Shown here piece after piece: positions 27,779 through 36,799 of a stretch of DNA of 64,000 nt (position 1 is the stretch's first letter; the number at the start of each line of letters is the position of its first letter). The translations under genes were made by a program, and so were the position numbers. Origin of the DNA: Kiritimatiellia bacterium (GTDB lineage: Bacteria; Verrucomicrobiota; Kiritimatiellia; UBA8416; YA12-FULL-48-11); NCBI GenBank assembly GCA_028716365.1, contig JAQUPZ010000004.1, forward strand, positions 310,001 through 374,000, in the 5' to 3' direction. A model generated the notes under the pieces. It did no database searches. It was not told where the DNA came from and saw only the letters and a program-made list of their open reading frames with translations.

Positions 27779-28330
27779 ATGACTTCTCACCCGTTAAAAT
27801 ACATCTTAACAGCTTTTTTTTTAATAATGTACATTAGCGCGGTCAACCCGGTTAACGGAGGTACAACCATGACATTCACACTCTCGAGTCAAGTTCTGAA
27901 TAATAGCCAGCCAATCCCTTTGGAATTTACAGGGTTCGGCAAGGACATTTCCCCGCAATTCCAATGGACCAACGCACCTGCCGGCACAAAGGCATTTGTC
28001 ATGATATGTGATGATCCAGATGCACCTGCAGGAACCTGGGTACACTGGGTCCTTTACGATATTCCTGCGAACGTTTCTTCGATTTCGGAAGGATTACCAC
28101 GGACCAAAACGGTATTAAACACTGCCAAACAGGGTATAAATGACTTCGGGAAAATCGGTTACAACGGCCCAATGCCGCCACCCGGTAAAACTCACAGGTA
28201 TTTTTTCAAAATATATGCCATTGACAAAGAGACTGGTCTTGGTCCCGGCATTGATAAATCACGAGTCATGAAGACAATTGATGGACACATTCTCGCTCAA
28301 GCAGAATTCATTGCTACATACCGCCGATGA
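27779..28330 (+). CDS. Secreted YbhB/YbcL-family (PEBP, Raf-kinase-inhibitor-like) protein
   Basis: 183 residues. A signal peptide covers about residues 1-28 (ILTAFFLIMYISAVNPVNGG). The PEBP fold signatures are present: ISPQFQWTNAPAGTKAFVMI, DDPDAPAGTWVHWVLYDIP, and GPMPPPGKTHRYFFKIYAID. Family members bind phosphoryl or anionic ligands, but bacterial functions are largely unknown. GGAG lies 9 nt before the ATG. It is convergent with a lipoprotein gene, and the space between holds a hairpin-rich repeat. Confidence 0.9.
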   Translation: MTSHPLKYILTAFFLIMYISAVNPVNGGTTMTFTLSSQVLNNSQPIPLEFTGFGKDISPQFQWTNAPAGTKAFVMICDDPDAPAGTWVHWVLYDIPANVSSISEGLPRTKTVLNTAKQGINDFGKIGYNGPMPPPGKTHRYFFKIYAIDKETGLGPGIDKSRVMKTIDGHILAQAEFIATYRR

Positions 28331-28436
28331 AGCTCTGCGGGCTGAAGCCCGCAGTTTCTTCGCGGAATCCGCCGTAGCAAAATTTGCATTCATCCCACGG
28401 ACTCATAGTCCGGGGTCTCCTGCGAAGGAGGATAAA
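28331..28436. repeat. Hairpin-rich intergenic element
   Basis: Three short inverted repeats follow each other between two convergent genes: CTGCGGGCT/AGCCCGCAG (28335-28354), CGGACT/AGTCCG (about 28398-28412) and CTCCT/AGGAG around GCGA (about 28417-28430). The GC-rich, modular look and position suggest a dispersed bacterial palindromic element that may also stop transcription from both sides. No second full copy was found in the window. Confidence 0.6.
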
Positions 28437-28454
28437 CCATGGAAGCTGGATAAA

Positions 28455-28850
28455 TCAATCGTATGTAGTCACCACATCATAATAATAGTAGTTATTGGCT
28501 GATGATGGCCAGACTTCCATGATTGTCAATCGATTTTGAAGAATATCCATATCAGCCCTGTAACTCCGTTCAGAGTGATCAGAATCCAGTACGAGCCTGT
28601 ACACCCCTGGCGCAAGATCAATGATGCCAGCATCACCATCATCAACACCGGTCATTCGAACACCATCAATATATACCGATATATCGTCTCCGGTGCCGTT
28701 ATCAACAACAAGGCTTCCCTGACCAGCCGGAGGAACATGATCGTAATAACTGTCATTATCATCACAACCGGCAAACACCAAAGCCATTAAAATACCTGTG
28801 ATCAAAAAGATGAATTTCAAATAATGCCTGATAAATGAAATATCCACCAT
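28455..28850 (-). CDS. Small putative lipoprotein
   Basis: 131 residues from the ATG at 28850, which GGAGGTGTTC precedes. The signal region FIFLITGILMALVFAGCDDN carries a lipobox with Cys. The mature part has GSLVVDNGTGDDISVYIDGV and DLAPGVYRLVLDSD, a pattern like PEGA-type small beta-sandwich domains that often sit on surface proteins. The tail is rich in Tyr (NNYYYYDVV). No function can be assigned. It is 38 bp downstream of the amidase gene in the same direction. Confidence 0.7.
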   Translation of the reverse strand: MVDISFIRHYLKFIFLITGILMALVFAGCDDNDSYYDHVPPAGQGSLVVDNGTGDDISVYIDGVRMTGVDDGDAGIIDLAPGVYRLVLDSDHSERSYRADMDILQNRLTIMEVWPSSANNYYYYDVVTTYD

Positions 28851-28888
28851 GAACACCTCCAATTCTTACACTGAGATTGATATTCGCA

Positions 28889-30139
28889 TTAATTCCTGAA
28901 AAATACGACCGCATTTTTGGGAATTTGACCTTCATTCAGCCTGTTCCCTGGCGTAATCGAGCTATCAGGAAGCCTGTAATAAGTCGAAGGAAAATTCCAC
29001 GCCTTGCCACAAATCTCAAATGCACTCCGCTTGGCCGTGACCTTTCCTCCATATTTGTATCCAACCAGCACCTTGGTTTTTTCCGGAAGTGATGAGAGTT
29101 CATTCTCCCCAATTTCATCCCCTTGCATGATATGACCATCCGGAAGGAAATAGATTGTTGTCTTGCTGTTATACTCCTCGCCGGCAACTTCCCGTGAATT
29201 AGCACCATCAACACCAATTTCAAGAATGTTCTCAGCTTCATCATCTTTCTCTTCCTCTGAGAGAAACACCTTGGTGCCGACAGGCATTTTTTTCCAGTCC
29301 CTGACTTCATTTCCACGGCGTTCTTTGCCGTCAGGAAAATGATAAACCACACTTTCACTTTTGTATCTGTCGCCGGCAATGTCCCATGCAGACCGGGTAT
29401 GGGAAATAACGTTGGCATCCTCACTGGTATATCGCACCACGGCTTTCTTCTGCTCTTCTGACTTTCCGTAAAGTACCTGTGCCAAATAGGGGTCTCCTAC
29501 AACCACCCTGCCTGATTTGACATCCGGATCATTTGACGGTTTCTTGTCCAATCCCAGCCTCTGCCTCACTGATTCTCCAGCGAATAACATACCGCATCGT
29601 TTTCGACCGCGATGTGCCTTTTTATGCCACGAATTCGGCGCACCATAGGCAACCATTGAATGAGTCAAGACTCGATCGTCAGGTATTTTGTATTTTTCCT
29701 GAATGATAGCCAACAACTCCCTGAGCGATCTATACTGTGCCTGCGTGATATCCTTGTTATAGTTTCCCACTACTTCAATACCTATTGAAAATCTATCCAC
29801 ATCCTGCCTTCCATCCCAGACGCTCCTGCCGGCATGAAGAGCAAGTCTTTTTTCTTCAATGATCCGCGAAACCCGTCCGGCAGTATCCAGAAAGTAATGT
29901 GCTTCGCCATTAGCATGGATTTTCCGGATAGATCCGGAATTAAAACCTTCCGTCGTGTGTAGAACAATATAATACGTGGCAGATCTCACAGGCCGCTCGC
30001 GATTCCACGGACTGAGATAATTGGTTATATCCAATCCTTTTGCCGTCTCACAAAAAAAGAATAACCCGCATACGCCCAAGAACGCATACGAATTTCCGTA
30101 TGTCCTGAATAATTTAAATTTATTGAATAATTTCTTCAT
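28889..30139 (-). CDS. Secreted N-acetylmuramoyl-L-alanine amidase (amidase_2 domain)
   Basis: 416 residues. The N-terminus has a positively charged, then hydrophobic signal (AFLGVCGLFFFCETAKG). The amidase_2 domain (about 50-200) shows YYIVLHTTEG (zinc His), AHYFLDTAGRV, SIGIEVVGNYN, VLTHSMVAYGAPNSWHKKAH and RGRKRCG, giving the second His and a possible Cys ligand. The enzyme cleaves the muramoyl-alanine amide in peptidoglycan. Residues 240-416 contain three repeats of about 55-60 residues, each with a SxxEIxG or SAWDIAGD-like start and a YxxPDG core, likely a wall-binding or protein-binding tail of unknown type. Confidence 0.85.
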   Translation of the reverse strand: MKKLFNKFKLFRTYGNSYAFLGVCGLFFFCETAKGLDITNYLSPWNRERPVRSATYYIVLHTTEGFNSGSIRKIHANGEAHYFLDTAGRVSRIIEEKRLALHAGRSVWDGRQDVDRFSIGIEVVGNYNKDITQAQYRSLRELLAIIQEKYKIPDDRVLTHSMVAYGAPNSWHKKAHRGRKRCGMLFAGESVRQRLGLDKKPSNDPDVKSGRVVVGDPYLAQVLYGKSEEQKKAVVRYTSEDANVISHTRSAWDIAGDRYKSESVVYHFPDGKERRGNEVRDWKKMPVGTKVFLSEEEKDDEAENILEIGVDGANSREVAGEEYNSKTTIYFLPDGHIMQGDEIGENELSSLPEKTKVLVGYKYGGKVTAKRSAFEICGKAWNFPSTYYRLPDSSITPGNRLNEGQIPKNAVVFFRN

Positions 30140-30173
30140 TACTCGAAAGACGAATAGAATTTATAACAAAATT

Positions 30174-30189
30174 GGCGGTCCGCCCCTAC
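30174..30189. repeat. Solo arm of a dispersed GC-rich repeat
   Basis: GGCGGTCCGCCCCTAC lies upstream of the amidase gene in an otherwise AT-rich 211-bp gene-free stretch (30140-30350). It resembles one arm of the repeats at 44068 and 46395 (their arms end GACCGCCCTACC or CCGTCCCTACC). Nothing else was recognised in the stretch. Confidence 0.4.
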
Positions 30190-30350
30190 GACAATCCTCA
30201 GTTTCTCACACAAGATCAGTCACCTGTGCGTTCGGTTCATTATATCGCCGGTAAAAACGTGTCAATGTTGTCCAAAAAAATACGTCATTAACCATGGGGA
30301 TCCGGACCAGTAGATTAAAATAGATTATCACATTTCTATCATTCACGGGA

Positions 30351-30761
30351 TTATTGTACCGGTTTTTTGTGAAGGATTTTATTAATAAAATTTGTTATTT
30401 TTTCCATGACTTTATCAACAAAATCAGACGCCTTTATCCCAAGCCGGGCAAAAACGAAAGGTAACCCGACACCTGCCAGCATTAAGAGCACAATTATAAA
30501 TACAATGATCCACATTTCATGCCGGATCGTCTCAGGCAAAAAAGCCTGAACACGCGGCAATACCGTTGTTAACCTCTGATCGCCGCGATATACAATGTAC
30601 TGCTGAATTGAAAACATCATAGCACCAGCCATAAGTGCAGGAACATTCACATTGCTTTTCTTCATGAAACCACGAAAAAAAACTCCCATTGCCATTGGTA
30701 GTCCGACAGCCACCAAAAAGCTGGTCACAAGCGACATTCCAACAAACATTCCGGTATTCAT
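30351..30761 (-). CDS. Conserved-looking membrane protein, unknown function
   Basis: 136 residues. Three hydrophobic segments: near the N-terminus (FVGMSLVTSFLVAVGLPMAM), around 40-55 and around 80-105 (IIVFIIVLLMLAGVGLPFVF). The C-terminal 25 residues are amphipathic and basic (KVMEKITNFINKILHKK). No family was recognised. It is in line with the degenerate-receiver gene 86 bp upstream. A weak purine-rich site precedes the ATG. Confidence 0.6.
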   Translation of the reverse strand: MNTGMFVGMSLVTSFLVAVGLPMAMGVFFRGFMKKSNVNVPALMAGAMMFSIQQYIVYRGDQRLTTVLPRVQAFLPETIRHEMWIIVFIIVLLMLAGVGLPFVFARLGIKASDFVDKVMEKITNFINKILHKKPVQ

Positions 30762-30847
30762 CGTCTTCGTCTCATTTTCTTAATCTCTGGCATATTCGTG
30801 ATCGTAATCCCACCCCTGCAAATTTCAACGCAATATGTCCTGAACAT

Positions 30848-31354
30848 TCACCTGTGTCCATCACAAACATTCGTACCCACCATCTTCCTTATCACTTTAA
30901 TAAAATCATCCACCTTTACACCGTAGATTGTTTCAATCGTGCCTTTTTCCTTTAAATCCATCCTGATAATCTCCCGTGTAAGCTCATCACCCATTCCGAA
31001 TGCATATGATTCCGGTATTTCGGGAAATCTAAAAAGAACAGGAGTATTTAAATTTATGGATCCCTCGTCACGAATATGGGTAATCACTTTTAATGCAACC
31101 TGCCAGTAAAGCAGGTTTTCGTTATGAGGTGAATTCGGAATAAGCGACGCCAGCTCTCGTATCTCAGCATCACTGCAACCATAGCCCGGATAAATTTTCC
31201 AATCCATGACTATCAAATCAAATTGTCTCGAAGAAAACTCACGCAACGCGTCAGTCGCAGTTGAATATTCCCTGATGATGGCCTCATTGCAGCCAATCCC
31301 TGCCAAGAGTTTGGTCCGTACCGTCCGCTCATTTATTAACAGGGCAATTTCCAT
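30848..31354 (-). CDS. Receiver-like protein with degenerate phosphorylation site
   Basis: 168 residues. The first ~55 residues follow the receiver pattern, with FDLIVMDWKIYPG placing an Asp where the phosphoacceptor would be. The N-terminal acidic pair is absent (MEIALLINERTV). A long central insertion (about 58-100) and a C-terminal part with TPVLFRFPEIPES and VDDFIKVIRKMV complete an alpha/beta fold. It may be a pseudo-receiver that binds a partner without phosphorylation. AGGTG lies 9 nt before the ATG, and the HNH gene ends 11 bp upstream. Confidence 0.55.
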   Translation of the reverse strand: MEIALLINERTVRTKLLAGIGCNEAIIREYSTATDALREFSSRQFDLIVMDWKIYPGYGCSDAEIRELASLIPNSPHNENLLYWQVALKVITHIRDEGSINLNTPVLFRFPEIPESYAFGMGDELTREIIRMDLKEKGTIETIYGVKVDDFIKVIRKMVGTNVCDGHR

Positions 31355-31365
31355 ATTGATCGCAC

Positions 31366-31758
31366 CTAGGTCTTATCCTGATCCGGTTTATTTGGCTTTA
31401 ACAAAGCATCCAAATTGTCGAATTGACTGAAACCGGAAGGCTTTTCTTTTTCTACCATCGAGCCTTCATAAAATCCGGCGATTTTATACTTTTCGTGTTC
31501 GTGGTCATGACAGTACAGACACAATAGCTCCCAGTTACTTCCATCATTCGGATTATTATTGTGGTCATGGTCCTTGTGATGGACGGTAAGTTCCCGAAGC
31601 CTTTTCCCCGAAAATTCGCGACCGCACCGTGCACAGACATGAGGGAAAAGCTTCAAGGCTCTCTCTCTGTAACTCTTCTGTCTGATATCAATATCCCTGT
31701 GCAATTCAGCACGTATTTGTGCCTGTCGTGTTGCATCAGGTGCTTTCTTTATTGTCAT
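31366..31758 (-). CDS. HNH nuclease-domain protein (YajD-like)
   Basis: 130 residues. HVCARCGREFSGKRLRELTVHHKDHDHNNNP (in parts CARCGREF, TVHHKDHDHN) and LLCLYCHDHEHEK give two CxxC zinc pairs and the HNH core with its double His. The size and layout match the small YajD-type HNH proteins, whose physiological role is unclear. No methyltransferase, phage or other restriction gene is adjacent, so a restriction or phage role is not supported. It begins a three-gene minus-strand run with the receiver-like and membrane proteins. Confidence 0.85.
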   Translation of the reverse strand: MTIKKAPDATRQAQIRAELHRDIDIRQKSYRERALKLFPHVCARCGREFSGKRLRELTVHHKDHDHNNNPNDGSNWELLCLYCHDHEHEKYKIAGFYEGSMVEKEKPSGFSQFDNLDALLKPNKPDQDKT

Positions 31759-31987
31759 TTCAGAGTCTTCCCAAAGATAGCTCAGTTAAATCAGCTGAAA
31801 CCTGCCGTTTGTTCTAATGCATCATTTTTTCTATTATCATGCTTTTATATTATTGAAAAGTTACAGAATCCATTGGTTTGCATCAACATATATCAGGCAA
31901 CTCGTAATTGATCTTTTCAGACTTGACGAACCGGCAATTCATCGCTATAAACCAACGGGCAACAGTTTGATACAGGCAATAAGGTGT

Positions 31988-33493
31988 ATGGAAAGCAGGA
32001 GAATGAACAAGAATACATATATTCAGGAATTCATGGAACAGTTTCCACATGAAGGCCTTACATTTGATGACATATCCCTCATCACGCAATATGCAGACTT
32101 CCTTCCGGAAGAGACCGACATAACCAGTCGACTGACCACCCGCATAAACGTCAACATCCCGTTCGTTAGCGCGGCTATGGATACGGTAACTGAGGCTGAG
32201 ATGGCTAACGCCATGGCTCTCCTCGGCGGGATAGGCATTATCCACAAAAACCTCTCTGTGGAGGAACAAAGCAGGCAGGTCAGTACAGTCAAGCATCACT
32301 TGCATGGCCTTATCCGCAACCCTGTTGTATTTCACGCTACTGACACTATAGAAACCATCAATAAGAAAAAGGAAGAAAAGGGATTCTCGTTCAGTGGTTT
32401 CCCGATTGTAGACGAAAAAGATACCCTGGTTGGAATTCTTACCTCGACCGATATCAAGTACTCACGATCCACTAACGCCAAGGCTGTTGATCTGATGACA
32501 TCCAACGTCATAACAGCTCCTCTAAAGACGTCCCTTAAGGAAGCATACGAAATCATGATGAACAATAAGATTGGCAAACTGCCGCTTGTCTCAAAGGGCA
32601 AACTTGTTGGACTTTACAGTTTTTCAGATGTGAAAGCTCTTGTCGAAAATGTTCATCCACTTTACAACCGGGATGATAAATACCGCCTTCGCGTAGGTGC
32701 CGCTGTCAGCCAGAGCGATTATGCGCGTACTGAAGCGCTTGCCGCTGAGGAAGTTGACGTCATCGTTGTCGACAGCGCACACGGTCACTCCAGTGGAATA
32801 ATCGAAATGGTAAAGTGGATTGTAAAACATTTTCCTAAAATTGACATAATTGCCGGGAATGTTGGAACTGGTGAAGGTGCAATTGCACTACGCGATGCAG
32901 GCGCGCATGCCATAAAAATCGGTATTGGCCCTGGTTCGATCTGTACCACGCGCGTAGTTTGCGGTGTTGGAATACCCCAGATTACTGCCATTTATGCAGC
33001 AGCAAAGGCAATTGGGAATACTGTACCAATAATCGCTGATGGCGGTATTCGCCATTCTGGTGACGTACCCAAGGCAATTGTGGCCGGAGCCGATACCGTA
33101 ATGCTTGGTTCCATCCTCGCCGGAACAGAGGAAAGTCCGGGCGAAAAAATCATCCATCAGGGGCGTCAGTATGTGACATACCGTGGTATGGGAAGCCTGG
33201 CTGCAATGCGCGACGGGACAGGAAGCCGCGAGCGCTACAGTCAGGCAAATACCAAGGAAGATGATCTCGTCCCGCAGGGTGTTGAAGGAATTGTCCCATA
33301 CGCCGGAACAGTCACGAAAGTCATGACCCAGTATTGCGGTGGACTTCGTTCATCACTCGGTTATTGCGGATGTAAAAGTATAGCAGAACTTAAAAAGAAC
33401 GGACGTTTCATCAAAGTAACTCTTGCCGGTCTCAGCGAAGGGCATCCTCACGACGTAAAGATCATCAAGGAAGCTCCGAATTACAGATCGTAA
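31988..33493 (+). CDS. guaB: Inosine-5'-monophosphate dehydrogenase
   Basis: 501 residues from the ATG at 31988; an ATG at 32003 (MNKNTYIQ) would give 496. The frame extends upstream but the extra residues look non-coding. It oxidises IMP to XMP with NAD, the first step to [13 protein letters not shown] starts the barrel. Tandem CBS domains lie around 105-230. The catalytic loop [17 protein letters not shown] holds the active Cys, and the flap region contains [10 protein letters not shown] and the ending VPYAGTV. Ribosome-binding sites for both starts are poor. Confidence 0.96.
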   Translation: MESRRMNKNTYIQEFMEQFPHEGLTFDDISLITQYADFLPEETDITSRLTTRINVNIPFVSAAMDTVTEAEMANAMALLGGIGIIHKNLSVEEQSRQVSTVKHHLHGLIRNPVVFHATDTIETINKKKEEKGFSFSGFPIVDEKDTLVGILTSTDIKYSRSTNAKAVDLMTSNVITAPLKTSLKEAYEIMMNNKIGKLPLVSKGKLVGLYSFSDVKALVENVHPLYNRDDKYRLRVGAAVSQSDYARTEALAAEEVDVIVVDSAHGHSSGIIEMVKWIVKHFPKIDIIAGNVGTGEGAIALRDAGAHAIKIGIGPGSICTTRVVCGVGIPQITAIYAAAKAIGNTVPIIADGGIRHSGDVPKAIVAGADTVMLGSILAGTEESPGEKIIHQGRQYVTYRGMGSLAAMRDGTGSRERYSQANTKEDDLVPQGVEGIVPYAGTVTKVMTQYCGGLRSSLGYCGCKSIAELKKNGRFIKVTLAGLSEGHPHDVKIIKEAPNYRS

Positions 33494-33519
33494 ACAACAT
33501 TCATCAATCGTGTTATTTA

Positions 33520-33843
33520 ATGACAGAAATACTTACTTCTGCGTCTCAGTTTCTCCATCCATATCTTTACAAGATCGCAATGGCAATAACCGCAGCTCTC
33601 CTTGTTCTGTTTGGTGATCACATCAACGGTTTTATTCGAGACATGGTGAAGGATTATAACTTTTTTGTCAGACTCACGGTTTTTCTTCTGGTCGTGGCTT
33701 TTGGCTATGGAGCACTTACACTTCTCCTGACTCATCTTCTTTCAAAACTACTGGCTGAAATTCCCAACCTCTACCTCTTCCCGTCTTTACTTCTGACTTT
33801 CGTTATTATCGGTTTAATCGCAGAGGAGAAAAAACATATCTGA
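33520..33843 (+). CDS. DUF3392-like membrane protein
   Basis: 107 residues, mostly hydrophobic with three membrane segments (IAMAITAALLVLFGDHI, RLTVFLLVVAFGYGALTLLL and FPSLLLTFVIIGLIAE). The LVLFGDHINGFIRDMV stretch matches the pattern I associate with DUF3392 proteins. Function unknown. It starts 26 bp after guaB in the same direction, so it may be co-transcribed. The 90 bp that follow hold no recognisable element. Confidence 0.7.
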   Translation: MTEILTSASQFLHPYLYKIAMAITAALLVLFGDHINGFIRDMVKDYNFFVRLTVFLLVVAFGYGALTLLLTHLLSKLLAEIPNLYLFPSLLLTFVIIGLIAEEKKHI

Positions 33844-33933
33844 AATTACCTGCCGTTCATCCTCTTTCACTGAGATTCCGGTGGACAAGATGGCGGGTCA
33901 CGTTAATCAATTACGGGATTCAGTCAGAAGAGT

Positions 33934-34116
33934 TCATAATTTGACGTTGTTATTATCCGAATTAACATCCTGGGATTGTTTGTCGGATAACCGGGTGAGC
34001 ATGTGTTTAATATCGAATACACCGCGAATCGCCACGTAAATGGTAATCGTGGAATACCATACAACACATGCCATGGTAATCAGGAACCAGAACCAATGGT
34101 CAATAATATGATGCAT
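33934..34116 (-). CDS. Small symporter accessory protein
   Basis: 60 residues, one central membrane helix (WFWFLITMACVVWYSTITIY) and a hydrophilic C-terminal tail rich in Asp and Asn. The strong GGGGAGGAATTGCT site precedes the ATG. It lies 13 bp after the sodium:solute symporter in the same direction. Tiny one-helix proteins encoded with SSS transporters are a known pattern, and in some cases they are needed for transporter function. This is an assignment by size and position. Confidence 0.7.
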   Translation of the reverse strand: MHHIIDHWFWFLITMACVVWYSTITIYVAIRGVFDIKHMLTRLSDKQSQDVNSDNNNVKL

Positions 34117-34129
34117 AGCAATTCCTCCC

Positions 34130-35623
34130 CTATGATTTTTTCGGTTGTGGTTTAAGCAAAGATCCTACTACCATCGCCAACCCCACTGTTAAATAGGTAG
34201 CAATGCCCGAATAGTACGGCCCTATTTTCGCTGCGATATCTTTGGTTGCAGGCAATAGTTCAAAAATCAGATAGCCTACTGGAATACAGGCACCACAAAT
34301 AATTGCAGCCGCAGCACCCCAGTTATTGGCCCGTTTCCAATAACAACATGAAATCAGCAATACGGACATGCTTGCCAGATAAATTGTTCCAGTCACGCCG
34401 AGGTATGTCCACAAGTCTCCCTTCAGAGGATACCATAGTCCATAGAACAACAGGAAAAGGCCTATCAATGCAACAATCGTTCTGTTCCAAAACAATCCTT
34501 TTTTCTCGGACCATGGTTTCCCTCTGCGGAAAGGCGCAAGAATGTCATTGTAGATTACGCTGGCCCAGGTAAGCATATATGACGAATCAGTTGACATGTC
34601 CGCCGCCAGCATGGCCGCAACCAGCAGGCCCATCAGGCCAACCGGTACAAATGTGCTGACAAACCGTGGCATCGCTTCCAGAGAATCAATCCCGGCTGGA
34701 AGCATTGCCAGTGCAGCAATGCCCCATACCGCGGGAATCAGGAAACGGCAGACAAAGAAGAAACTGGTCCCGGTGTATACCTTGCGCCCCGTCCTGGTAT
34801 CCTTGGCAGCCAGTACGCGCGCGACAGTTGTCTGCCACGTTAATACCGCCGCAGTGTTCAAGAAAACATTGAAAAGCACATATTCCCACCCCATCTTGGG
34901 ATTCAGGAACGGGTTGAAACCTGCTGTGCCATAATGGCTCTGCACCGTATCAATCAGTCTATCCCATCCCACATTTACCAGCACAAGAACAGTGATTATG
35001 ATGAGGCCTGCGCTCATCACCACAAACTGAAGAAAATCAGTAACTAACACCGACAGCATTCCACCCAGGATGGTATATAGCGACACACCTGCAAGTAATA
35101 CCGTCATCATGAGTTCAAGTTTGTGCTTATCAATGAACTCAACTCCCGTATGCACGTTGTCTATTCCGCAGCACAACACAAGGAACTGTCCGCCTACCCT
35201 CAGGAAAACACCCATATTCAGCAGGCCTCCAAGTACTATCACCACACCTGCGGCCCATCGGATACGTGGACCAAATTTCTTTTCAAAGAGTTCTGGAATG
35301 GTCATGACACCGGAATCGCGTAATGGCTTAATGCAGAATCCTGTCCAACCTACAAATAACATTGCTATAAAACTGACAATCCCGGGCACTGTCCCGGCGA
35401 ATCCATATTGATAGCCGTTCTGCGCTGTGTACATGCACGAGACAATTCCGAACTCAGTCGCCGCAAGCGAGGCAATGCCGAGATAAACATTCATTTCCCG
35501 GCCTGCGACCAGAAAGTCCTCTACCTTGCCGACATATCTGCGGACCATCAAACCGGCAACCATTGTAACCAGCAGATATGCACCAACAATACTTCCATCA
35601 AGCAGCCAGTTGAAATTTGCCAT
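34130..35623 (-). CDS. Sodium:solute symporter (SSS family)
   Basis: 497 residues from the ATG at 35623, preceded by AGAGGTAAATATT. About 13 membrane helices are predicted. The N-terminus FNWLLDGSIVGAYLLVTMVAGL and the VEDFLVAGREMNVYLGIASLAATEFG (in parts DFLVAGR, SLAATEFG) region are typical of SSS members, as is AAMLAADMSTDSSYMLTWASVIYND near helix 8. It would import a small organic solute with sodium. The neighbours are an N-acetylhexosamine-kinase-like enzyme and several hexosaminidases, so a sugar or amino-sugar substrate is inferred. The small accessory gene follows. Confidence 0.9.
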   Translation of the reverse strand: MANFNWLLDGSIVGAYLLVTMVAGLMVRRYVGKVEDFLVAGREMNVYLGIASLAATEFGIVSCMYTAQNGYQYGFAGTVPGIVSFIAMLFVGWTGFCIKPLRDSGVMTIPELFEKKFGPRIRWAAGVVIVLGGLLNMGVFLRVGGQFLVLCCGIDNVHTGVEFIDKHKLELMMTVLLAGVSLYTILGGMLSVLVTDFLQFVVMSAGLIIITVLVLVNVGWDRLIDTVQSHYGTAGFNPFLNPKMGWEYVLFNVFLNTAAVLTWQTTVARVLAAKDTRTGRKVYTGTSFFFVCRFLIPAVWGIAALAMLPAGIDSLEAMPRFVSTFVPVGLMGLLVAAMLAADMSTDSSYMLTWASVIYNDILAPFRRGKPWSEKKGLFWNRTIVALIGLFLLFYGLWYPLKGDLWTYLGVTGTIYLASMSVLLISCCYWKRANNWGAAAAIICGACIPVGYLIFELLPATKDIAAKIGPYYSGIATYLTVGLAMVVGSLLKPQPKKS

Positions 35624-35662
35624 AATATTTACCTCTGAACACAGAAACATAAACAAGTCTGT

Positions 35663-36763
35663 TTACATACACGAGCGCACAAATTCTCTCATTTTTTCTT
35701 CCTGTTCTTCTATCGACTCCACAAGCCTGAACTGCCTTCGACATCGATCCAGATTCTGTCCTTCTCTATGTATCTTGAAATACGTGTCGCCGGCAAGATA
35801 ATCAGTTAGAAAGCGTAAACCTATTTCAAAAGTAATCAATTTTCCCGCAAACGCCAGAAATGCAGTTTCATTCTTGTTCAGTACATCACCCATGCTAAGA
35901 AGATATCCTTTCACTATCGCCTCAAAAAATGGAAACTGCATGTTCACATTCGAAAGGCCCTTTTCATCTTCAGGCGCCATACATGTCATTGTACGAACCA
36001 TATCGCCAAAATCATACAATGTCAGGCCTGGCATAACAGTATCCAGATCTATAACACAAATCCCCGCTCCTGTCACATCATCAAGTAATACATTATTCAA
36101 TTTTGAGTCATTGTGCGTAACACGAAGCGGCAAATCTCCTTTTTCATGCATATCAATCAACACACCGGTAATTGCTTTTCTCTGCAAAACAAATGAAATT
36201 TCCTGTTTTGCTGATTGGGCACGATTACTCACATCTTCGTTAAGCGCCTTTTCAAAAGCATGGAAACGCCTTGGCGTGTGGTGAAAATCCGGTATTGTGT
36301 CGTGTAATGGCGGGGAAGGTAAATCAGCAAGCATTTTCTGAAATAAACCAAATGCCCTGGCCGCTTCAAAGGCCTGCTTTGGAGTCTGAATGGCATCATA
36401 GGTTTTTGCATTTTCCACAAACAGATATACCCGCCAGAAGTTTCCAGACTCATCACAGCAGTACGGGAGACCGTCAACGGAAGGAATAACCTTAAGCACA
36501 CGGCGGAATACATCAGGCACATCAGGCATTTTATCTGCAATATGGCAGGTCACACGGCTGATATTATCCATGAGCGCGACCGGATGATGAAACACATGGT
36601 GATTAATTCGCTGAAATATGTAACGAACCCTGTTCCCTGCCTGGTCAAACACAACACAGTACGTGTCATTAATGTGGCCACTGCCATATTCTGATGCTTC
36701 AACATAATTCCCATAAAGCTGGAACGCCTTACTAATTGCTTTAATATCAGCCTTCTCTTTCAT
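35663..36763 (-). CDS. NahK-like N-acetylhexosamine 1-kinase (APH-type phosphotransferase)
   Basis: 366 residues from the ATG at 36763; a TTG at 36769 is the alternative. The fold is that of aminoglycoside phosphotransferases. The N-terminal part has GSGHINDTYCV and FQRINHHVF, the catalytic loop is LRVTHNDSKLNNVLLD and the metal site is VIDLDTVMPGLTLYDFGD. The QRINHHVF and HNDxKxNN patterns are those of NahK enzymes that phosphorylate GlcNAc/GalNAc at C1. It is the only sugar kinase in the locus, between the symporter and the GH123-like gene, which fits cytoplasmic capture of the imported amino sugar. The exact sugar is an inference. Confidence 0.8.
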   Translation of the reverse strand: MKEKADIKAISKAFQLYGNYVEASEYGSGHINDTYCVVFDQAGNRVRYIFQRINHHVFHHPVALMDNISRVTCHIADKMPDVPDVFRRVLKVIPSVDGLPYCCDESGNFWRVYLFVENAKTYDAIQTPKQAFEAARAFGLFQKMLADLPSPPLHDTIPDFHHTPRRFHAFEKALNEDVSNRAQSAKQEISFVLQRKAITGVLIDMHEKGDLPLRVTHNDSKLNNVLLDDVTGAGICVIDLDTVMPGLTLYDFGDMVRTMTCMAPEDEKGLSNVNMQFPFFEAIVKGYLLSMGDVLNKNETAFLAFAGKLITFEIGLRFLTDYLAGDTYFKIHREGQNLDRCRRQFRLVESIEEQEEKMREFVRSCM

Positions 36764-36799
36764 TCTCAACTCTGCTCACTCTGGCAATACCTGACACAA

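Noticed and set aside
28278..28502. Short plus-strand open frame after the YbhB-like gene
   Set aside because: It runs through the hairpin-rich repeat and has no start signal.
31366..31758. Restriction-modification or anti-phage system around the HNH gene
   Set aside because: No methyltransferase, helicase or other defence partner is adjacent, and small YajD-like HNH genes are common outside such systems.
31817..31987. 57-residue N-terminal extension of IMP dehydrogenase
   Set aside because: No ribosome-binding site and no family similarity in the extension; the conserved enzyme starts after 31988.
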